A DNA stretch of 64,000 bases from Streptomyces microflavus (GTDB lineage: Bacteria; Actinomycetota; Actinomycetes; Streptomycetales; Streptomycetaceae). The notes below the pieces were generated by a model. The model did no database searches. It saw only the letters and a program-made list of their open reading frames with translations, and was not told where the DNA came from. Every line of letters begins with the position of its first letter. Position 1 is the stretch's first letter. The stretch spans positions 310,001-374,000 of the forward strand of contig NZ_BMUG01000002.1 in NCBI RefSeq assembly GCF_014650075.1, written 5' to 3'. The translations under genes and the position numbers were made by a program. Positions 35,116 through 43,177 of the stretch are shown one piece after another.

Positions 35116-36932
35116 TGAGTACGGCGGTCACCTCGCTCGGGGAGCGAACGGCCTCCGGGGGCACGACCGTTACCGCGGCGCGCGCCGCCGAGTACCGCCG
35201 CCGGGGCTGGTGGCGGGACGAGACCTTCCTCGACGACCTGCACCGCCGGGCCCGGGAGCACCCGCGCCGGCTGGCCATCGCGGGGCGGCGCGTCGCGGAG
35301 TCCCGTACCGACACGCTCGACTACGCCGAACTGGACCGGCTGACCGACCGGTTCGCCCTGGCCCTGCTTGAACTGGGCGTGCAGCGGGGCGACTTCGTCG
35401 CCGTACAGCTGCCCAACCGGTGGGAGATGGTGCCGCTGATCTTCGCCTCGATCCGGGTCGGCGCGGTCATCATCCCTATCTCGCCCATCTGCACCGAGGT
35501 GGAGCTGCGTCACCGCCTCGGCCTCACGGCGGCCAGGGTGTGCATCACCCTCCCCGAGTGGTCGGGCACCCCGCTGGCGGAGATCGCCACCCGTCTCAAG
35601 GACGAACTCCCCACGCTGGAGCACGTGCTGGTGGTGGACGGGCCGCTGCCCGAGGGTGCGCGCCCCTTCCACGAGCACTTCGTGGCCCGGGAACGGGAGG
35701 AGCAGGAGGGCGCCACCGCCCGGCTGGACGGACTGGCGCTCGGCGCGGACGACCCGTTCGTGGTGCTGTTCACCTCGGGCACCACCGGCCTGTCTAAGGG
35801 CGTCCTGCACAGCCAGAACACGGTGCACGCGGCCGTACGCGGGTACGTCGACGCGTTCGGGGCGGGAAGCGGGGACGGCGGCGACGGGGACGGCAACGGC
35901 TGGGTGGCGGCGGTCTCCACGCCGCTGGTCCACTACTCGGGCTTCGCCCAGGGCGTCCTGGCCGGGGTCATGCTGGGCGGCACGGTCGCCTTCCAGGACG
36001 TCCGCCGCAACGAGGCGCTGCTGGACCTGGTGGAGCGGTACGGCGCGACCCTGCTGTACGGGCCGCCCGCCACCCTCGCCGATGTGGCCGCGTCCCAGCG
36101 GGCCGAGCGGCGCGACACCAGCACGCTGCGGCATGTGGTGATCGGCTCGGCGCCGGTCCTGAAGGAGCTGGCCGACGAGGTCCACGAGACGCTCGGCGCC
36201 CGCGCGCACTCCTTGTGGGGCATGTCCGAGGCCGGCCCCGTGACCACCACCCGGCCCGAGGACCCCGAGGGCTGGGCGGCGCGGAGCAACGGCAGTTCGA
36301 TCGACGCCATGGAGACCCGGATCGAGATATCGGGGGCGTACGGATCCCCGGGCGGCGAGGGCTCCGAAGGTTCCTCGGAGGGCTCTTTGGGCTCCGGAAG
36401 CCCTGCCGGCCCTGCCGGCCCCGAGGGCTCCGTCGGGCGGCTCAAGATTCGCGGTGCGTCCATCGCGCTCGGGTACCACCGGCGCCCCGAGGCGTTCGCC
36501 GCCGAGCTGGACGAGGACGGCTGGTTCGACACCGGTGACCTCGCCCGGGACGACGGCGGGGGCGGCATCCGCATCATCGGCCGGGCCCGGGACGCGGTGC
36601 TGCGGGACGGGCAGGTGGCGCCGATGACGGAGCTGGAGGCGGTGATCGGCAGCCACCCGAAGGCCGCCGAGGCCGCACTGGTCGGGCTGGAGTCCGCCGG
36701 CGGGAGCGCCGCCGGGAGCGCCGCCGGGAACGTCATCGTCGCCGTCGTGGTCCCCCGCGGCGGGGAGGGTCCGACACTCGCCGAGGTCCGGGCCCGGGTC
36801 ACGGAGGCGGGCCACGGCGCCCGCTTCCTGCCGGACCGGGTGGAACTCGTCCCCGCCCTCCCCAAGACCCTGACCGGCAAGGTCCGCAAGGCCGAGCTGC
36901 GCGAGCGGTACGCCGCGAACACCCCCGCCTGA
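35115..36932 (+). CDS. AMP-forming acyl/aryl ligase (ANL superfamily)
   Basis: The 605-residue adenylating enzyme has the P-loop TSGTTGLSKG (220-229), the A5 region LWGMSEAGPV, GWFDTGDLARDD with the hinge, and the C-terminal catalytic Lys589 in LTGKVRKAELRERY. It activates a carboxylate as an acyl-AMP and passes it to CoA or an amine. Two Gly/Ser/Asp-rich insertions (around 254-263 and 405-440) are unusual for the family and look like repeat expansions. No PCP/ACP or condensation domain is encoded nearby, so amide formation with a free amine or CoA ester formation is more likely than an NRPS step. Its ATG overlaps the dehydrogenase stop by 1 nt. Confidence 0.9.
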   Translation: MSTAVTSLGERTASGGTTVTAARAAEYRRRGWWRDETFLDDLHRRAREHPRRLAIAGRRVAESRTDTLDYAELDRLTDRFALALLELGVQRGDFVAVQLPNRWEMVPLIFASIRVGAVIIPISPICTEVELRHRLGLTAARVCITLPEWSGTPLAEIATRLKDELPTLEHVLVVDGPLPEGARPFHEHFVAREREEQEGATARLDGLALGADDPFVVLFTSGTTGLSKGVLHSQNTVHAAVRGYVDAFGAGSGDGGDGDGNGWVAAVSTPLVHYSGFAQGVLAGVMLGGTVAFQDVRRNEALLDLVERYGATLLYGPPATLADVAASQRAERRDTSTLRHVVIGSAPVLKELADEVHETLGARAHSLWGMSEAGPVTTTRPEDPEGWAARSNGSSIDAMETRIEISGAYGSPGGEGSEGSSEGSLGSGSPAGPAGPEGSVGRLKIRGASIALGYHRRPEAFAAELDEDGWFDTGDLARDDGGGGIRIIGRARDAVLRDGQVAPMTELEAVIGSHPKAAEAALVGLESAGGSAAGSAAGNVIVAVVVPRGGEGPTLAEVRARVTEAGHGARFLPDRVELVPALPKTLTGKVRKAELRERYAANTPA

Positions 36933-36973
36933 CCCCCGTCCGACCCCCGCACCCACCGATCGCTGGAGCTGTC

Positions 36974-38272
36974 ATGCCCGAACCCACACCGGTCACCATG
37001 TCGGCGACCCTCGCCGCCGACGAGGCCCTGGCCCGACGGCGCCGGGCCGGGGAGCGGGTCCTGTCGATGGCCAGCGGGGAGATCGGCCTGCCCGTACTCC
37101 CGGCTCTCAGGGACCGGCTCGCGGCAGCGGCCGACGAGAACGCGTACGGCTCCGTCGCCGGGAGCCCCGCCCTGCGCACCGCCGTCGCCGGGTACTGGGA
37201 GCGGCGCGGCCTGGCCGTCGACCCGGGGCTCGTCGTGGCCGGTCCCGGCAGCAAGTCGCTGCTGTTCGCCCTGCTCCTGGCCATCGGCGGGGACGTGATC
37301 GTGCCGGTGCCGAGCTGGGTGAGCTACGCGGCCCAGGCCCGGCTGGTCGGGGCCCGCCCCATCCCCGTACCGATCCTGCCGGGACAGGGCGGGGTGCCGG
37401 ACCCGGACCGGCTGCGTGAGGCGGTCGCCGACGCGCGGGCCGCCGGGCAGAACCCGCGTGCGGTGGTCGTGACCGTGCCGGACAACCCGACCGGCACGGT
37501 CGCACCGGCCGCCACCGTACGGCGGCTGGCGCAGGCGGCCCGGGAGCTGGACCTCGTCATCGTCTCCGACGAGATCTACTGCGACCTGGTCTACGACAGC
37601 TCCGAACCGGCCGTCTCCCCGGCGCTGCACACACCCGAGCGGACCGTCGTCACCACCGGGCTCACCAAGAACCTGGCGCTCGGCGGCTGGCGCACGGGCG
37701 TGGCCCGGCTGCCCGACAGCGAGCTGGGGCGCGCCCTGCACACCCGGCTCGTCGCGGTGGCCAGCCAGATCTGGTCGAGTCCGCCCGCGCCGGTGCAGAC
37801 GGCGGCCGCGTGGGCGTTCGGGGAGCCGCCGGAGGTCACCGAGCGCGTCGCGGCGAGCCGGCGGCTGCACGAGAAGGTGGTGCGCGCGGTCGCCGCCCGC
37901 TTCACCGCCGTGGGCGCGGAGCTCGCTCCCGTTGCCGCGACCTGCTACCTCTACCCGGACTTCGAGCCCCTGCGGGAGCACCTGGCCGAGAACCACGGGG
38001 TGCACGGCGGCGACGGGCTGGCCGCACTGCTCTCGGAGCGGTACGGGGTCGGCGTCCTGCCCGCCACCGCGTTCGGGGAGCCCGGCCGCCCCCTGCGCAT
38101 CCGCGCGGCGACCAGCCACTTCTACGGCGAGACCGACGAGCAGCGCACGGCGGCCCTGGAGGCGGCGGACCCGCTCGCCCTGCCGTGGATACGGGGATCG
38201 GTCGACCGGGTCGGCGAGGTCCTGGCCGACCTGACGGGCGCGCCGGTCCCCGCCCTCGCCCCGCACCTCTGA
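36974..38272 (+). CDS. Class I/II PLP-dependent aminotransferase
   Basis: The 432-residue fold-type I aminotransferase has the PLP-binding residues in place: Asn171 in PDNPTGT, Asp199 and Tyr202 in VSDEIYCD, Schiff-base Lys232 in TGLTKNLALGGWR and Arg240. Family members use aspartate, aromatic or other amino acids. In canonical LysW pathways the semialdehyde is aminated by a class III enzyme (LysJ/ArgD); a class I enzyme in its place suggests a different step. It lies 41 nt after the ligase gene in the same operon. Confidence 0.92.
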   Translation: MPEPTPVTMSATLAADEALARRRRAGERVLSMASGEIGLPVLPALRDRLAAAADENAYGSVAGSPALRTAVAGYWERRGLAVDPGLVVAGPGSKSLLFALLLAIGGDVIVPVPSWVSYAAQARLVGARPIPVPILPGQGGVPDPDRLREAVADARAAGQNPRAVVVTVPDNPTGTVAPAATVRRLAQAARELDLVIVSDEIYCDLVYDSSEPAVSPALHTPERTVVTTGLTKNLALGGWRTGVARLPDSELGRALHTRLVAVASQIWSSPPAPVQTAAAWAFGEPPEVTERVAASRRLHEKVVRAVAARFTAVGAELAPVAATCYLYPDFEPLREHLAENHGVHGGDGLAALLSERYGVGVLPATAFGEPGRPLRIRAATSHFYGETDEQRTAALEAADPLALPWIRGSVDRVGEVLADLTGAPVPALAPHL

Positions 38273-38289
38273 TCCACCCCGACCCACCC

Positions 38290-38320
38290 ACGTACTGACC
38301 GACGTACTGACCGACGTACT
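38290..38320 (+). repeat. Short 12-bp tandem repeat in the operon spacer
   Basis: ACGTACTGACCG occurs at 38290-38301 and 38302-38313, with seven more bases of a third copy, directly before the AAGGAG ribosome-binding site of the next gene. It probably arose by slippage and sets the spacer length. Confidence 0.8.
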
Positions 38321-38333
38321 CAAGGAGTCACCG

Positions 38334-39284
38334 ATGCCCCACTCCCACCTCCCCGTCCTCTTCGAGGCCCTCTACAACGGCGAACGCCATGTCGGCTTCG
38401 GCCGCCCCGAGGACGGCGCGCAGCAGACCCTGTACCGGGTGGAGGACGGCCAGGTCGCCGCCGCCTTCATCGCCGGCCACAGCTCCGAGGAGGCCCTGCG
38501 GGCCGCGCTCACCGAGGGTGCGGCGACCGTCGTCGTCACCGCCGGGGACCCGGAGCTGCGGCTGCTGCCGCCCCTGCTGCCGCAGGCCGCCGGCAACGCC
38601 CTGCTGAGCGGTTTCATGGGCACGCACAAGAAGAAGTGGGGCGGCGAAACCGCCCCGGAGGACGGCGAGTTCACCCCGCCCAAGTGGTTCTTCAAGGGGT
38701 TCGGCGACTGGGTGAAACTGCCCGGTGAGGACCTGAACGTGCCCGCCCGGCCGGTCGCCCTCATCGAGGAGCCGGAGGTCGCCCTCGTCTACGTCAACGA
38801 CGCCGACGGCACCCCGCACTACGCCGGTTACACCTTCGGCAACGACCTGTGCGACATCGGCCTGCACCGCCAGGACCCGGGCTACAACCCGTACTGCAAG
38901 CTGTGCGACACCGCCCTCACCCCGTGGCTCTTCCTCGGCCCGCCGCCGCGCACGGTGACCGGCCGGGTCACCATCGTCCGGGACGGCGCGACCGCCTGGG
39001 AGGGCCCGTTCGACTGCGGCGACGACGCCCTCTACTACCGGGTGCAGGACATGGCGGACCACCTGTTCACCTTCCCGGCGGTACGGCGGCCAGGGCTGGT
39101 CAACTACGTGCTCCTGGGCGCCGACGAGGCCAGCTTCCACGACGGGTTCCGGATCGCCGACGGCGACGGCATCGCCATCGACGTGAAGAGCCACGGGGTC
39201 GCCTTCGAGAACCGGGTGCGGTACGTCTCCCCGGCCCCGTCCGCCACCCCGGCCGCCGCCCCGGCGCCTGTCGCAACGGCATGA
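38334..39284 (+). CDS. Fumarylacetoacetate hydrolase (FAH)-like protein
   Basis: The 316-residue protein has a C-terminal FAH-type domain: an ExE-like metal motif in IEEPEVALVYV, HYAGYTFGNDLCDIGL with the conserved Asn-Asp, and a late strand VTGRVTIVRDG followed by a helical segment. The N-terminal ~130 residues are a separate alpha/beta region. FAH-superfamily enzymes use Mg2+ to hydrolyse C-C bonds in diketo acids, decarboxylate oxaloacetate or dehydrate sugar acids. The exact reaction is unknown. AAGGAG lies 7-8 nt before the ATG. A 132-bp gap containing a CCTGTG/CACAGG inverted repeat (39311-39336) separates it from the next gene, so a second promoter there is possible. Confidence 0.7.
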   Translation: MPHSHLPVLFEALYNGERHVGFGRPEDGAQQTLYRVEDGQVAAAFIAGHSSEEALRAALTEGAATVVVTAGDPELRLLPPLLPQAAGNALLSGFMGTHKKKWGGETAPEDGEFTPPKWFFKGFGDWVKLPGEDLNVPARPVALIEEPEVALVYVNDADGTPHYAGYTFGNDLCDIGLHRQDPGYNPYCKLCDTALTPWLFLGPPPRTVTGRVTIVRDGATAWEGPFDCGDDALYYRVQDMADHLFTFPAVRRPGLVNYVLLGADEASFHDGFRIADGDGIAIDVKSHGVAFENRVRYVSPAPSATPAAAPAPVATA

Positions 39285-39416
39285 ACACCTCGTTAAGCAG
39301 TCCCGGCCGACCTGTGCAGATGACACGGGTCACAGGCACGCTCTGAGAGCCACCACACCCACTCACCACGCCAACTCGTCCCGACAACGCCGGACTTCGC
39401 AGGAGGAGACCGCACC

Positions 39417-40826
39417 GTGCCCGCCACCACCAGGAAAAAACAGGTGCATCTCGCAGCTCAGCTGCCCGGCATCCACAATGTGACCGTCTGGTCGGACCCG
39501 CGCTCCGAGAGCCAGATATCCATCGACTCCTTCATCCGGCTCGCGCAGACCATCGAACGCGGCAAGTTCGACTTCTTCTTCCTTGCCGAAGGGCTGCGGC
39601 TGCGCGAGCACAAGGGGCAGGTCTACGACCTGGACATCGCGGGACGCCCGGAGAACCTGACCGTGCTGAGCGCCCTGGCCGCCGTCACCTCGCACCTGGG
39701 CCTCGCCGCCACGGTCAACGCCACCTTCAACGAGCCGTACGAGGTGGCGCGCCGGTTCGCCACCCTGGACCGGCTCAGCGGCGGCCGGGCCGCCTGGAAC
39801 GTGGTCACCAGCTACGACGCGTTCACCGGCGAGAACTTCCGCCGGGGCGGCTTCCTCCCCGAGGCCGACCGTTACACCCGGGCGGCCGAATTCGTCACCA
39901 CGGCACGGGAGTTGTGGGACAGCTGGGGTCAGGGAGACCTGAAGGCCGACGCGGCGACGGGAGAGTTCACCGCCGCCGGGGCCGGCCGCTTCGCCCACCG
40001 GGGCCAGCACTTCGACATCTCCGGCCGGTTCACCACCCCGTCCGGCCCGCAGGGCCACCCGGTGATCATCCAGTCCGGCGAGTCCGACGCGGGCCGGGAG
40101 TTCGCCGCGTCCGACGCCGAGGTCATCTTCAGCAAGCACAACCGGATCGACGTGGCCCGGGACTTCTACCGGGACGTCAAGCGGCGCCTGGCCGCGTACG
40201 GCCGGAGCCCCGAGGACCTGCTGATCCTCCCCACCGCCAACGCGGTCGTCGCCGACACCGACGAGGAGGCCGCCGCGTACGCGGAGGAGATCAGCCGCGA
40301 GCTGGTCAGCCCGCAGACCGCGATCGCCCACCTGGAGGCGGTCTGGGGCCGCGACCTGTCCGCATACGACCCCGACGGGCCGCTGCCCGACATCGAGCCC
40401 GAGGACGAGGCCCACTTCCTGAAGGGGCACTCCGTCTTCCGCAAGGGCCGGGCCGAGACGGCACGCCAGTGGCGCAAGCTCGCGGAGGAGCGGAACTTCT
40501 CCATCCGGGAGCTGGTCATCGAGGTCGGCGGCCGCCAGACGTTCGTCGGCAGCCCGCAGACGGTCGCCGACGCCATCGACGACTACGTGCAGACCGAGGG
40601 CGCCGACGGCTTCGTCCTCGTGCCCCACCTCACCCCGGGCGGCCTGGACGACTTCGTGGACCGGGTGGTGCCGATCCTCCAGGAGAAGGGCGTCCACCGC
40701 GACGACTACACCGGCACCACGCTCCGGGACCACCTGGGCCTGTCCGCCGCACCCCGCCCGGCCGGCTGGGGCGGACCCGGACAGCCCCTGGGCGACCGGC
40801 ACGACAAGAAGGAGACCTCCGCATGA
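39417..40826 (+). CDS. LLM flavin-dependent monooxygenase, NtaA/SnaA/DszA family (first copy)
   Basis: The 469-residue bacterial-luciferase-like protein opens with the family start (VHLAAQLPGIHNVTVW), then FDFFFLAEGL, the characteristic SGGRAAWNVVTS segment and a C-terminal GADGFVLVPHLTPGGLDDFVDRVVPILQEKG. NtaA/SnaA/DszA enzymes use reduced FMN and O2 to cleave C-N or C-S bonds or oxidise cyclic compounds; a separate flavin reductase is needed and none is in the operon. The GTG at 39417 has an excellent AGGAGG. It is translationally coupled (ATGA) to a second LLM gene. Confidence 0.9.
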   Translation: MPATTRKKQVHLAAQLPGIHNVTVWSDPRSESQISIDSFIRLAQTIERGKFDFFFLAEGLRLREHKGQVYDLDIAGRPENLTVLSALAAVTSHLGLAATVNATFNEPYEVARRFATLDRLSGGRAAWNVVTSYDAFTGENFRRGGFLPEADRYTRAAEFVTTARELWDSWGQGDLKADAATGEFTAAGAGRFAHRGQHFDISGRFTTPSGPQGHPVIIQSGESDAGREFAASDAEVIFSKHNRIDVARDFYRDVKRRLAAYGRSPEDLLILPTANAVVADTDEEAAAYAEEISRELVSPQTAIAHLEAVWGRDLSAYDPDGPLPDIEPEDEAHFLKGHSVFRKGRAETARQWRKLAEERNFSIRELVIEVGGRQTFVGSPQTVADAIDDYVQTEGADGFVLVPHLTPGGLDDFVDRVVPILQEKGVHRDDYTGTTLRDHLGLSAAPRPAGWGGPGQPLGDRHDKKETSA

Positions 40827-42139
40827 CCGGCACGTCCGGCGCCCGGAACGACGCGTCCGGCGCCCCGAGCGCCACGCCCGGCGCCACCGACCCGACGGCC
40901 ACCCCGGCCGCCTCCGGCACCCCCGGCGGCGCGGCCGCCCCGCTGCACCTGGCTGTCGCGCTCGACGGCGCGGGCTGGCACCCTGCGGCCTGGCGCGAGG
41001 AGGGCGCCCGGCCCGGTGAGCTGCTCGACGCCGCGTACTGGGCCGACCTGGTCGCCGAGGCCGAGCGGGGTCTGATCGACTTCGTCACCATCGAGGACGC
41101 CCTCGGCCTCCAGTCCGCCGCCTTCCACCTCCCTGACGACCGCACCGACCAGGTCAGGGGCAGCATCGACGCAGTGCTGCTCGCCGCCCATCTCGCCCCG
41201 CTCACCACGCACATCGGCCTGGTCCCCACCACCAACGTCACCCACACCGAACCGTTCCACCTCGCCATCGGCATCGCCACCCTCGACCACGCGAGCAAGG
41301 GCCGGGCCGGCTGGCGCCCGCAGATATCGTCCCGGGCCTCGGACGCCGCCCACTTCGGCCGCCGCACCACACCCCAGCTCACCGAGGACGACGTAGCCGA
41401 CTCGGAGCTGATCTCCCAGCCGCTGCGCGCCCTCTTCGCGGAAGGCGCCGAGGTGGTGGAGGCGGCACGGCAGCTCTGGGACAGCTGGGAGGACGACGCG
41501 GAGATACGGGACGCGGCGACGGGCCGCTTCATCGACCGCGACAAGGTCCACGCCATCGACTTCCAGGGCAGCACCTTCAGCGTGAAGGGCCCGTCGATCA
41601 CCCCGCGCACCCCCCAGGGCCAGCCGCTGGTGGTGAGCCTCGCGCACGCGACCACGCCGTACGAGTTCGCCGCGCTCAGCTCGGACGTCGTGGCCATCAC
41701 CCCGCACGACAGGGCGGGCACGGCGGCGATCCTCACCCAGGTCGCCGAAGCGGTCGAGCGCACCGGCCGGGACGTGAGCGACCGCCCGCTGCGGACCTTC
41801 GCCGACCTCATCGTCTTCCTGGACGGCGAACCGGGCGCGGCGGCCCGGCGCAAGGCCCGTCTGGACGAGGTGGCCGGGTCCGAACTCGCCTCCGACGCCG
41901 AGATCTTCACCGGCACCCCCGCCGAACTGGCGGACCTGCTGCTCGACTGGCGCTCCACCGGCCTGGACGGCTTCCGCCTCCGCCCGGGCACCCTGCCGCA
42001 CGACCTCACGGCGATCACCCGGGGCCTGGTCCCGGAGCTGCAGCGGCGCGGGGTGTTCCGTACGGAGTACGCGTCCACCACGCTCCGCGGCCACCTGGGC
42101 CTGGCCCGCCCCACCAGCCGCTACGCGAAGGCGGGTTGA
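40823..42139 (+). CDS. LLM flavin-dependent oxidoreductase (second copy)
   Basis: The 438-residue luciferase-like protein differs clearly from the preceding one, sharing the TIM-barrel features (LAVALDGAGWHPAAW, ASKGRAGWRPQISS, TGLDGFRLRPGTLPHDL). The first ~35 residues are an Ala/Pro/Thr-rich tail that may be unstructured. The 4-nt overlap with the upstream LLM gene suggests the two act in one pathway, perhaps on successive intermediates. It ends the operon; a hairpin follows. Confidence 0.88.
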   Translation: MTGTSGARNDASGAPSATPGATDPTATPAASGTPGGAAAPLHLAVALDGAGWHPAAWREEGARPGELLDAAYWADLVAEAERGLIDFVTIEDALGLQSAAFHLPDDRTDQVRGSIDAVLLAAHLAPLTTHIGLVPTTNVTHTEPFHLAIGIATLDHASKGRAGWRPQISSRASDAAHFGRRTTPQLTEDDVADSELISQPLRALFAEGAEVVEAARQLWDSWEDDAEIRDAATGRFIDRDKVHAIDFQGSTFSVKGPSITPRTPQGQPLVVSLAHATTPYEFAALSSDVVAITPHDRAGTAAILTQVAEAVERTGRDVSDRPLRTFADLIVFLDGEPGAAARRKARLDEVAGSELASDAEIFTGTPAELADLLLDWRSTGLDGFRLRPGTLPHDLTAITRGLVPELQRRGVFRTEYASTTLRGHLGLARPTSRYAKAG

Positions 42140-42157
42140 CGCACGACCCGGACGTCC

Positions 42158-42185
42158 GGGGGCCCGGCCCGCGGGTCAGGCCCCC
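42158..42185 (+). terminator. Probable terminator after the LLM genes
   Basis: GGGGGCC (42158-42164) pairs with GGCCCCC (42179-42185), with a 14-nt loop; a smaller palindrome, CCGGACGTCCGG, lies just before it. It overlaps the end of the convergent membrane-protein gene. Confidence 0.5.
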
Positions 42186-42682
42186 GTCGTCGATCCCGGG
42201 CGGACGATCATCAGCACGACGACCGTCGCCCAGAGCAGGTTGAATATCCCGGTGGTCATGGCGAGCCGCGCCGCCGCCGACCGCCGCTCGGCCACCGTGG
42301 GAGCGCCCGCGCCCGCCTCCGTACCGGGGTCGCCTCCCGGCCCCTCCGCGAGCAGCTCGCTCTGTCCGGGCAGGACCATGGCCATCAGCAGGGCGGCGGC
42401 GATCGCCGTGAGCACGATCGACGCGAGCAGCCAGGCATCGCCCAGCACCCCCATCTGTGCCCCGGTGGCGAAGCCGAGGACGGGCACGGCGATACCGACG
42501 ACCGCGTACCCCCGGCAGATCTTGTGCAGGAAGGCGGCCGTGCGCATGTCGTGGTCGTGCGGCCCCTCGCTGCCGGGCGCGGGCGGCTTGGCGTAGCGGG
42601 GGAACATCGAGGCCGCGACCGTGATCGGCCCGACCGCCAGGATCGACGCCAGAACGTGCAGCGAGAGCAGCAGCTTGGTCAC
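42176..42682 (-). CDS. Small four-helix membrane protein (DUF2269-like)
   Basis: The 168-residue protein has four hydrophobic helices (about 3-25, 55-78, 82-104, 142-163) and starts KLLLSLHVLASILAVGP, as in the DUF2269/CopD-like membrane family. Function is unknown. GTG start at 42682 with GGAGGG upstream. It is divergent from the PadR gene; the 147-bp region between them holds two palindromic operators, so it is probably under PadR control. Confidence 0.75.
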   Translation of the reverse strand: MTKLLLSLHVLASILAVGPITVAASMFPRYAKPPAPGSEGPHDHDMRTAAFLHKICRGYAVVGIAVPVLGFATGAQMGVLGDAWLLASIVLTAIAAALLMAMVLPGQSELLAEGPGGDPGTEAGAGAPTVAERRSAAARLAMTTGIFNLLWATVVVLMIVRPGSTTGA

Positions 42683-42758
42683 GGGGGTCCCTCCGAGGTC
42701 ATAGGTTTGCTACCAACACATTGGCCGGCGCCCCAGGAATAGCACGCCCCGGCCCTTC

Positions 42759-42779
42759 ATAGGTAGCCTGCCTACCTAT
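42759..42779. promoter_or_regulatory. Palindromic operator 1 (probable PadR site)
   Basis: ATAGGTAG (42759-42766) and CTACCTAT (42772-42779) flank the core CCTGC. The core GTAGCCTGCCTAC recurs at 42815, just before the PadR start. Positions suit autoregulation and control of the divergent membrane gene. Confidence 0.75.
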
Positions 42780-42814
42780 TAACCGGAATCACTGGCACGC
42801 ACGGTCTGCCATGT

Positions 42815-42827
42815 GTAGCCTGCCTAC
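42815..42827. promoter_or_regulatory. Palindromic operator 2 overlapping the PadR start region
   Basis: GTAGCCTGCCTAC repeats the core of operator 1 and ends 2 nt before the ATG at 42830. There is no Shine-Dalgarno in between, so the mRNA is probably leaderless and this site would cover the transcription start. Confidence 0.7.
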
Positions 42828-42829
42828 GC

Positions 42830-43177
42830 ATGAGACAGGATGCGGTACGCGGACATCTGGACGGTCTCCTGCTGGCGGTTCTCGAACCGGCCCCGCTGCA
42901 CGGATACGCGATCATCACCGCGGTCCAGCAGCGCAGCGGCGGTGCGCTCGAACTGCGGACCGGCACGATCTACCCGGCGCTGAACCGGCTGGAGCGGCTC
43001 GGTCTGCTGCGCAGCAGCTGGGAGGCGGAGGGCCGGCGCAAGCGCCGCTGCTACGCGTTGACGGAGGCGGGCGCCCGCTTCCTGGCGGACGAGCGCACGG
43101 CCTGGCAGGACTTCACCGCCGCGATCGGCTCGGTCCTCAACCCGGTCGCACCGCACCCGCACGGGCAGGGCGCATGA
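42830..43177 (+). CDS. PadR-family transcriptional regulator
   Basis: This 115-residue winged-helix protein has the PadR signature LEPAPLHGYAIITAVQQRSGG, then LRTGTIYPALNRLERLGLLRSSW and KRRCYALTEAGARFL. PadR proteins are mostly repressors of transporter or membrane-protein genes. No ribosome-binding site is visible. The ATGA overlap with the next gene shows coupling to a membrane protein with a PadR-associated N-terminal domain, a frequent pairing. Confidence 0.92.
   Translation: MRQDAVRGHLDGLLLAVLEPAPLHGYAIITAVQQRSGGALELRTGTIYPALNRLERLGLLRSSWEAEGRRKRRCYALTEAGARFLADERTAWQDFTAAIGSVLNPVAPHPHGQGA

Noticed and set aside
42700..42716. Third PadR operator near the divergent membrane gene
   Set aside because: Only GGT/ACC half-sites match and the spacing differs from the two clear copies.
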